Shown piece by piece: positions 34,204-39,730 of a stretch of DNA of 39,730 nt. The translations under genes were made by a program, and so were the position numbers. Source of the stretch: Nanobdellota archaeon (lineage in GTDB: Archaea > Nanobdellota > Nanobdellia > Woesearchaeales > JAHIVG01); assembly GCA_018816705.1 (NCBI GenBank), contig JAHIVG010000046.1, positions 1-39,730 of the forward strand, read 5' to 3'. Position 1 is the first letter of the stretch. Each line of letters starts with the position of its first letter. The notes beneath the pieces are model-generated. The model ran no database searches and was not told where the DNA came from. It saw only the letters and a list, made by a program, of their open reading frames with translations.

Positions 34204-34969
34204 CGCATCTCACTACATTCGGCAGTCCGGGCTCTGAGATGCATTCTGTCCCTTCGGGACAAGGATAATGGTCGCAGTGGTCCCTTGAGCACACCGCATC
34301 CTGGCTGTCAGGGAACCTGGTGCATTCATAGCCCTCAAGGCAGGGAGTGTTCTCCTCACAAAGGAAATTGGTGATCTCCCCTTGCCAGTAGAGCGGCGCG
34401 ATAAGCTTATCCAGATACTTATCAGTGTCCATCACCCGATAGACCATCTTGTGTGCGCACTGGCAGTCTGTCTGTGAATCATCGAACTCAAAGAAGAGCA
34501 GGATGACATCATAGAATATCTGGTAATAGCCCCTGGCCTGTTCCACTCCGCAGTCTCCCCTGACATAAGTCGTGAAAGTATAGCCTTCCTCGTCGAGGAT
34601 CTCGTCCTTGATGCCCATGTTGGCATCATCCGTATGGTCCACGCTCCCGTCGCATCCGAGGAACTGGAATCCGTCCTGGGAGTTGTAAGCCTCGATGGAA
34701 AGGCATTCTATGACGCACATGCCTGAGTGGCACTTGCCTTCACCGGGGCAGAACTTCCCTGCCAGGCAGTCTTGGTCGATGATGCATTCTGCTTCCGGCT
34801 CCAACACCTTGACTGTGCAGGCGATATCTCCGTCGTCGCATCTGCATGTCTTTCCAGGCTCTTCCCATTCCATCCCATGCTCCCTGCTGCCACAGTCCTC
34901 GAACTGCGAGCCGCAGCCGGCCAGGATCAGTCCCAAAAAGGCCAATGTGATGATGATATGTTCTTTCAT
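34190..34969 (-). CDS. Cys-rich lipoprotein
   Basis: Lipobox LILAGC then many Cys pairs. Confidence 0.75.
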   Translation of the reverse strand: MKEHIIITLAFLGLILAGCGSQFEDCGSREHGMEWEEPGKTCRCDDGDIACTVKVLEPEAECIIDQDCLAGKFCPGEGKCHSGMCVIECLSIEAYNSQDGFQFLGCDGSVDHTDDANMGIKDEILDEEGYTFTTYVRGDCGVEQARGYYQIFYDVILLFFEFDDSQTDCQCAHKMVYRVMDTDKYLDKLIAPLYWQGEITNFLCEENTPCLEGYECTRFPDSQDAVCSRDHCDHYPCPEGTECISEPGLPNVVRCVNTQ

Positions 34970-34973
34970 GGTC

Positions 34974-35822
34974 TCACCCCATTTTTTTCACCCTTTTCAG
35001 GGCGGCAATCGCCACCTGGAGCTGCTTCTTGTCAGGCTCCGAGGTAGTCAGGTGCTGGAACAGCATGCCGGGCCAGAGGACAGCGTAGAAGATCCTGTTG
35101 CCCCTGAACCTATGCTCCAGCCTGATGATCTCATAGGATATCCCTGCGATAAGCGGTATGAACAGCAGCCTCAGCATGAGCTTGGTGAGCAGTGTCGTCT
35201 CCATGGGTATGAATGCGTACACGACGATGCTCAGGATGAGGACCAGCGCGATGAATGACGTCCCGCACCTCGCATGGAGTGTAGAGAATTTCTTGACACT
35301 GTCGACGGTGAGTGGCTGTTCGGCCTCGAATGCGTGCACTGTCTTGTGCTCTGCGCCATGGTATTCGAACACTCTCCTTATGTCCTTGAACCGGCGGATG
35401 AAGTATACATAGAGGAAGAATATCGCTATCTTGACCAGGCCGTCGATGAGCGCGAACGTCCATGAGCTCTTGCTGCTGCCGACAGCCAGCTGGGCCACGG
35501 ACAGCGGTATGAACTTGAAGAGCAGCACAGCCAACACCAGCGAAACCGCCATTGTGAGGAACATGCTCCAGCCGGATATCTTCTCCTCTCCAGAGGCAAG
35601 ACTGGCGGATATGTTAAGCGCCCTGAAACCCAGTATGAGCATCTCGATGAGGTTGACGATGCCTCTGACCAAAGGAAGCCTGGCCCATCTATGTCTCGAG
35701 GAGAACGGCTTCAGTCTCTTCCCGATGATCTTTATGTCCTTTCCATCCCTCATGCCGATGGCCATGGAGCTGTCAGATTTCATCATCACCCCTTCTATGA
35801 CTGCCTGCCCACCGATCCTCAT
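34974..35822 (-). CDS. DUF1385 family membrane protein
   Basis: MRIGGQAVIEGVMMKS and EYHGAEHKTVHAFE. Confidence 0.92.
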   Translation of the reverse strand: MRIGGQAVIEGVMMKSDSSMAIGMRDGKDIKIIGKRLKPFSSRHRWARLPLVRGIVNLIEMLILGFRALNISASLASGEEKISGWSMFLTMAVSLVLAVLLFKFIPLSVAQLAVGSSKSSWTFALIDGLVKIAIFFLYVYFIRRFKDIRRVFEYHGAEHKTVHAFEAEQPLTVDSVKKFSTLHARCGTSFIALVLILSIVVYAFIPMETTLLTKLMLRLLFIPLIAGISYEIIRLEHRFRGNRIFYAVLWPGMLFQHLTTSEPDKKQLQVAIAALKRVKKMG

Positions 35823-35899
35823 TCATCATCTTTCAATATCACTGGTTTTTAAATGTTAGGGTTAGGAAAGTGATACCAAAGCAACATCAACAGGACTTC

Positions 35900-36004
35900 G
35901 GCAACAACATTGGCGCGCTTAGGCGGTAACAAGAGCGAGCATTGGCAACACCACTGGCGCGCGGCTAGACAGTTCGCCAGAGGGGAGGCAGCAACAATGG
36001 CCGG
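35900..36004 (+). repeat. three tandem degenerate arms, 43-44-nt period (35900, 35944, 35987)
   Basis: GGCAACAACATTGGCGCGC / GGCAACACCACTGGCGCGC / GGCAGCAACAATGGCCGG. Confidence 0.65.
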
Positions 36005-36103
36005 ATGGAGCTGACCGGGTTCCAGTTACGAAGTCCTGGGTTCCGGTCAGCGGAATAGGGCAAATGCCGGCATTTGACCGTCCGTGCCATTATTGTTGCT
36101 GCC
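35987..36103 (+). ncRNA. structured element B, candidate three-way-junction RNA (strand uncertain)
   Basis: GGCAGCAACAA/TTGTTGCTGCC, TGGC/GCCA, CGGATGG/CCGTCCG, GCTGACCGG/CCGGTCAGC, CAAATGC/GCATTTG all nest consistently. Confidence 0.6.
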
Positions 36104-36133
36104 GAGAAGATTGGAATCAATAAGTTTTCAAAC

Positions 36134-36295
36134 TCACTTCCACACCCTGGGCAGGAAGAAAGCGAAGATTGCCGTACACAAGAGAACGATCCAGAACGTG
36201 GTCCATTCTATGTAGTCCATCACTGCCGCAGTGAGCGTCCCTACTAGGAACAGCGCCAGCAATACAGAAATCACTTTGATGAACATCCTGTACAT
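36134..36295 (-). CDS. small two-TM membrane protein
   Basis: MYRMFIKVISVLLALFLVGTLTAAVMDYIEWTTFWIVLLCTAIFAFFLPRVWK; start placed downstream of tatataaat at about 36316-36325. Confidence 0.65.
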   Translation of the reverse strand: MYRMFIKVISVLLALFLVGTLTAAVMDYIEWTTFWIVLLCTAIFAFFLPRVWK

Positions 36296-36390
36296 GTTGG
36301 GAAGAATGGTGTTCGTATATAAATAATTTTTGGCGATTTCCTCACCCATCACCGATGTATTTAAATATCCTGACTTAGTATCTTTGTGGC

Positions 36391-37488
36391 ATGTCACTCA
36401 CATCGAACCAGCAGTATGCATTGAAGAAGTTCATCAAGGGACTGGAAGTCCATCGAGGTAGGCATACCGAGCTCGTCTCGGTGTATGTGCCGTCCGGCTA
36501 TGACATGAACAAGGTCATAAACCACCTCAGCCAGGAGCAGGGCACTGCCAGCAACATCAAGTCCAGCTCCACTAAGAAGAATGTCATCGATGCCCTGGAG
36601 AAGATGATCCAGCATCTCAGGCTGTATAAGCGGACGCCTGAGAACGGCCTGGCAGTCTTTTCAGGGAATGTGGCTGAGCGCGAGGGCCAGCAGGACTTCA
36701 AGGTGTGGTCAGTAGAGCCCCCTGTCCCGTTGAAGACACGCATCTACCGCTGTGATAAGGAGTTCCAGCTCGACCTCTTGAGGGTGATGCTTGAGAGCAA
36801 GGAGATTTACGGCCTGATCGTGATGGATAGGCGGGAGGCCAATATTGCTCTGCTGAAGGGTAAGGCAATAATCCCTCTGGTGAGCTCGCATAGCTATGTG
36901 CCCGGCAAGTTCAAGGCAGGAGGGCAGAGCGCAGCCAGGTTTGCCAGGCTGAGAGAGGGCGCTGCGAAGGATTTCTACAAGAAGATCGCTGAGTATGTGA
37001 AGGAGCAGTTCCTGGGCATGGCAGAGCTCAAGGGTATCATCGTCGGAGGCCCGGGCCCTACCAAGTACGAATTCGTCGACGGCGGTTACATAACCACCGA
37101 GGTCAAGAACAAGATAATCGCAATAAAGGACATCTCCTACACAGACCAGTTCGGCCTGCAGGAACTGCTGGACAAGAGCCAGGATGTCCTCGCCTCAGAA
37201 GAGGTCACAAGCGAGAAGAAGATCATGAACCGGTTCTTGCAATTGTTGTCGACAAAGCCCCTGATGGTCTCCTATGGCGAAGCCGAGGTCGGAAAGAACC
37301 TGAAGAACGGCACTGTCGAGGTCCTCCTCTTGTCTGAGGCCTTGGACGATGAGCAGATAGATGGGTTCGAGACCACGGCCAAGGAGTTCAGCACAGACGT
37401 CAGGATAATCTCTATCGAGACCAGGGAAGGCCAGCAGCTCAAGGACATCGGCAAGGTCGCGGCTATATTAAGGTATGAAGTCCACTAA
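36391..37488 (+). CDS. prf1: peptide chain release factor subunit 1 (aRF1)
   Basis: NIKS motif and KFKAGGQSAARF. Confidence 0.96.
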   Translation: MSLTSNQQYALKKFIKGLEVHRGRHTELVSVYVPSGYDMNKVINHLSQEQGTASNIKSSSTKKNVIDALEKMIQHLRLYKRTPENGLAVFSGNVAEREGQQDFKVWSVEPPVPLKTRIYRCDKEFQLDLLRVMLESKEIYGLIVMDRREANIALLKGKAIIPLVSSHSYVPGKFKAGGQSAARFARLREGAAKDFYKKIAEYVKEQFLGMAELKGIIVGGPGPTKYEFVDGGYITTEVKNKIIAIKDISYTDQFGLQELLDKSQDVLASEEVTSEKKIMNRFLQLLSTKPLMVSYGEAEVGKNLKNGTVEVLLLSEALDDEQIDGFETTAKEFSTDVRIISIETREGQQLKDIGKVAAILRYEVH

Positions 37489-37521
37489 AACCTTATATAT
37501 CATCCTGCTATACCCCTGCCA

Positions 37522-38553
37522 ATGAATATAAAGGGGATTATCGATAAGGCAGTCGAAGAGTTGGGCCCAGACATCCATATCACCAGGCACTGCGGCTCGT
37601 TCGTTGCAGTGAAGGATGGCAAGGCTGTGAAGGCCTATGGAGAACCCCTGTGCTACTGCCCTATTGCCACCCATCTGTACGGCATAGAGAAATCCGATTC
37701 TCCTATCCCTCGGGATGTCGTTGTCCAGACTGTTCAGTCCAAGATAGACAAGTTCGGCATGTTCACCGACAATAGGGAGCTTTGGGTCGAGGACACCGCC
37801 ATCCAGTTCGGCGCCTCGGAGATGGTCATGTTCGGCCTGAAATATGGGGCGATAGATTATTTCGTCACGGTCTGCGAAGGTGCAGGCACAGTCATCACAG
37901 ACAACCCCTATGTGGCCCAGGGCATCGGCGCCAGGATGAACGGTATCTTCTACACGACCCCGATAAGAGGTATCGTGGACAAGCTGCTAGGATATGGTGC
38001 TGTCGTGCCTTTCGAGGATGCCAGAATCGATCAGCGTGCAGGAGTGGAGATGGCTCTTGAGACAGCGATCGAGAGGGGGAACGAGGAGCCGAATATCGCG
38101 GTCACCGTCAATGGATATTCTGCAGAAGACCTCGGCCAGATAGAAGTTTTTAAACATATCGAAGGACTCAATTTGACAAAGTTGGTGGTCTGCACCACCG
38201 GCATCAGCAAGGATGATGCCTCCTTCATAAAGGAATACGCTGACATGGCATGGGGCTGCGCCTCGAGGGAAGTCATAGAGGATGTAAGCGACAAGGCGAT
38301 GGTGCAGCTGGGCCAGCTCGTGCCCGTCTACGTCTTGACCCAGACCGGTCTTGACCTTCTCTTCTCCTACAGTCCCGACGGCTCGCTGAAGAGCATGATA
38401 GAAGAAGGGAAAAAATATGTCATTAACTTCAGCACCATGGGGGATGCTTCAAAGTCTGTGAATCTAGGCGGCAAGGAATGCCACCTAAGGGAGGTCGAGT
38501 CACTCCCCTTACGCTCCAGGAACGAGCCCAGGCCTCTCAGTCCTAGCCGATGA
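37522..38553 (+). CDS. DUF2099 / methanogenesis marker 8-like protein
   Basis: CYCPIATHLYGI, DNRELWVEDTAIQFGASEM, VCEGAGTVITDNPYVAQGIGARMNG. Confidence 0.8.
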   Translation: MNIKGIIDKAVEELGPDIHITRHCGSFVAVKDGKAVKAYGEPLCYCPIATHLYGIEKSDSPIPRDVVVQTVQSKIDKFGMFTDNRELWVEDTAIQFGASEMVMFGLKYGAIDYFVTVCEGAGTVITDNPYVAQGIGARMNGIFYTTPIRGIVDKLLGYGAVVPFEDARIDQRAGVEMALETAIERGNEEPNIAVTVNGYSAEDLGQIEVFKHIEGLNLTKLVVCTTGISKDDASFIKEYADMAWGCASREVIEDVSDKAMVQLGQLVPVYVLTQTGLDLLFSYSPDGSLKSMIEEGKKYVINFSTMGDASKSVNLGGKECHLREVESLPLRSRNEPRPLSPSR

Positions 38554-39280
38554 CCTTCTGCACACACACGTTGTTCTCGCACTCACCGACGATGAGGACA
38601 GGATCATTTGCCACCGTGTAACATTTTGAACCTATGTCTTTTGCAGCGGGGTCGCAACAAGGTTGGCCCGTGCCTCCGCACGCTGCGATGCAGGTATTCG
38701 TAATCGAGCAGACAAGGCCCTCGTTGCATTGCTTCCAGCTGTTCGTGGAGTCCATGAAGCACGGTTGTCCCAGGGCTCCTGATTGCGTCCGGACGCATCT
38801 CCAGTTCTCCTTCTTACATACAAGACCATGGTCGCAGATTTCATCTTTGCAGCAGCGTCCGTTCTCCATGCCGCATTTTCCGAAGACCTTGTCCAGGCAT
38901 TTCTCCTTGCTGATGCCTCCTGGGTTGACATCATTCCCAGAATGGGTATATGAGCCTATCTTATCGCATAGCTTCGTGTTCTCCTGCGCTATGGCGATGA
39001 GCATCCAGCACTGCTGTTTGTCATAGGCGCCGGATCCGGTCTTCATATTCTCGCAGAATTCGATGTTCTGCTGCTTCTTCGCTAGCATCATCCAGCATTT
39101 GCTGTGCGGCCCGGGCTTCTCGATCTTGTCACAATAATCCTCCTTGTCCCAGCGCTCAGCAGCGTCCTTCCAGCAGTGGTCATCCTTCCATACTCCCTCG
39201 CAGATCCATTCCTGGAATATGCAGCCTGACAGCAGGAATGGCATCGATAGAATCATGATCATGAGCAGGTATCTTTTCAT
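38543..39280 (-). CDS. Cys-rich lipoprotein
   Basis: Lipobox FLLSGC; more than 30 Cys. Confidence 0.75.
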   Translation of the reverse strand: MKRYLLMIMILSMPFLLSGCIFQEWICEGVWKDDHCWKDAAERWDKEDYCDKIEKPGPHSKCWMMLAKKQQNIEFCENMKTGSGAYDKQQCWMLIAIAQENTKLCDKIGSYTHSGNDVNPGGISKEKCLDKVFGKCGMENGRCCKDEICDHGLVCKKENWRCVRTQSGALGQPCFMDSTNSWKQCNEGLVCSITNTCIAACGGTGQPCCDPAAKDIGSKCYTVANDPVLIVGECENNVCVQKVIG

Positions 39281-39370
39281 GAGTTCACCCCCCTCATAGT
39301 CCCGGAATCAGGAGTATAAATAATTTTCCATCAAAATCTTTATAAAGAGGACACCTTTCTTATGCCACAT

Positions 39371-39507
39371 AGCGGGGTAGGGCAGTCAGGAGACATGAAT
39401 AATGCCTGAATGCCCGGAGAGATTCATTGGATCCCGGATGGCTCATAACCCTCAGGTCGGTGGTTCAAATGAGGGAGTCAATCTCTCTGGATGTCCACTC
39501 CCCGCTA
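39371..39507 (+). tRNA. initiator tRNA-Met(CAU) with two apparent non-canonical introns (D-arm and T-loop)
   Basis: Removal of 38 nt (about 39393-39430) and 24 nt (about 39471-39494) gives AGCGGGGTAGGGCAGTCAGGAGATCCCGGATGGCTCATAACCCTCAGGTCGGTGGTTCAAATCCACTCCCCGCTA; TATA box tttataaa about 28 nt upstream; T-run downstream. Confidence 0.8.
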
Positions 39508-39591
39508 TTTTTTTTCTCACTCCCCACTGGACATTCTTGTGTGAAGCATTTAAACTCGAGAATATTTTTTTCTATATGAGTTCAACAACTC

Positions 39592-39730
39592 AGGCTGTCT
39601 CATAATTCGCAACATTTAAATAATAGTTCTCGTCTATAAATTAATAATTTGTCGTCGGTACAAAGAGGTGTTTTATGGCATATATCCAATCGTTTGAGGG
39701 ACAGAATTGGCTTCTTCCTCTCTCTATAAA
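39592..39730 (+). mobile_element. 5' end of an insertion sequence: possible terminal repeat plus partial transposase
   Basis: ggctgtctcataattcg followed by partial CDS 39675-39730 MAYIQSFEGQNWLLPLSI, resembling N-termini of IS1182-type transposases. Confidence 0.5.

Noticed and set aside
35900-36004. CRISPR array suggested by 43-44-nt spaced repeats
   Set aside because: Only three degenerate units, spacers share sequence with the repeats, no cas genes, and the arms pair with a downstream inverted copy.
36010-36051. SRP RNA or RNase P RNA identity for element B
   Set aside because: Conserved SRP helix-8 (GGTCAGG..GGAA..CAGCC) and RNase P signature (GAGGAAAGTC) sequences are absent.
39402-39605. 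67-aa ORF from the track
   Set aside because: Lies across the tRNA-Met gene; translation of RNA-gene and intergenic sequence.

Overview
The window is an archaeal chromosomal segment. Evidence for archaea: aRF1 with NIKS and GGQ motifs, Dph2, Alba, family-B DNA polymerase, split transketolase, COG1395-type HTH regulator, A/T-rich TATA-box promoters, and an A1:U72-type initiator tRNA. The lineage is uncertain, possibly DPANN-like. Most of it is densely packed with housekeeping or conserved uncharacterised genes. These include a MinD/ferredoxin ATPase pair with NifX-like, DUF134 and DUF5320 genes; a CcdA/thioredoxin pair with its own regulator; and several Cys-rich exported proteins. The strongest unexplained signals are as follows. 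(1) Two distant intergenic elements (11277-11440 and 35987-36103) can fold into the same unusual stem architecture with compensatory base changes; extra copies of the 5' arm are tandemly repeated at 35900 and 35944. (2) An initiator tRNA-Met gene at 39371-39507 appears interrupted by two non-canonical introns. (3) The family-B DNA polymerase has lost proofreading exonuclease acidic residues. (4) Three tandem paralogous ORFs share a MPFVEVxGxGGS N-terminus, next to a strongly structured, tRNA-3'-half-like non-coding locus. (5) A 120-bp palindromic element has IS6/IS26-like ends. (6) A K+-channel-like protein lacks the TVGYG filter, and an arginase-fold protein lacks the DxD metal site. All calls come from reading the sequence; no searches or folding programs were run.
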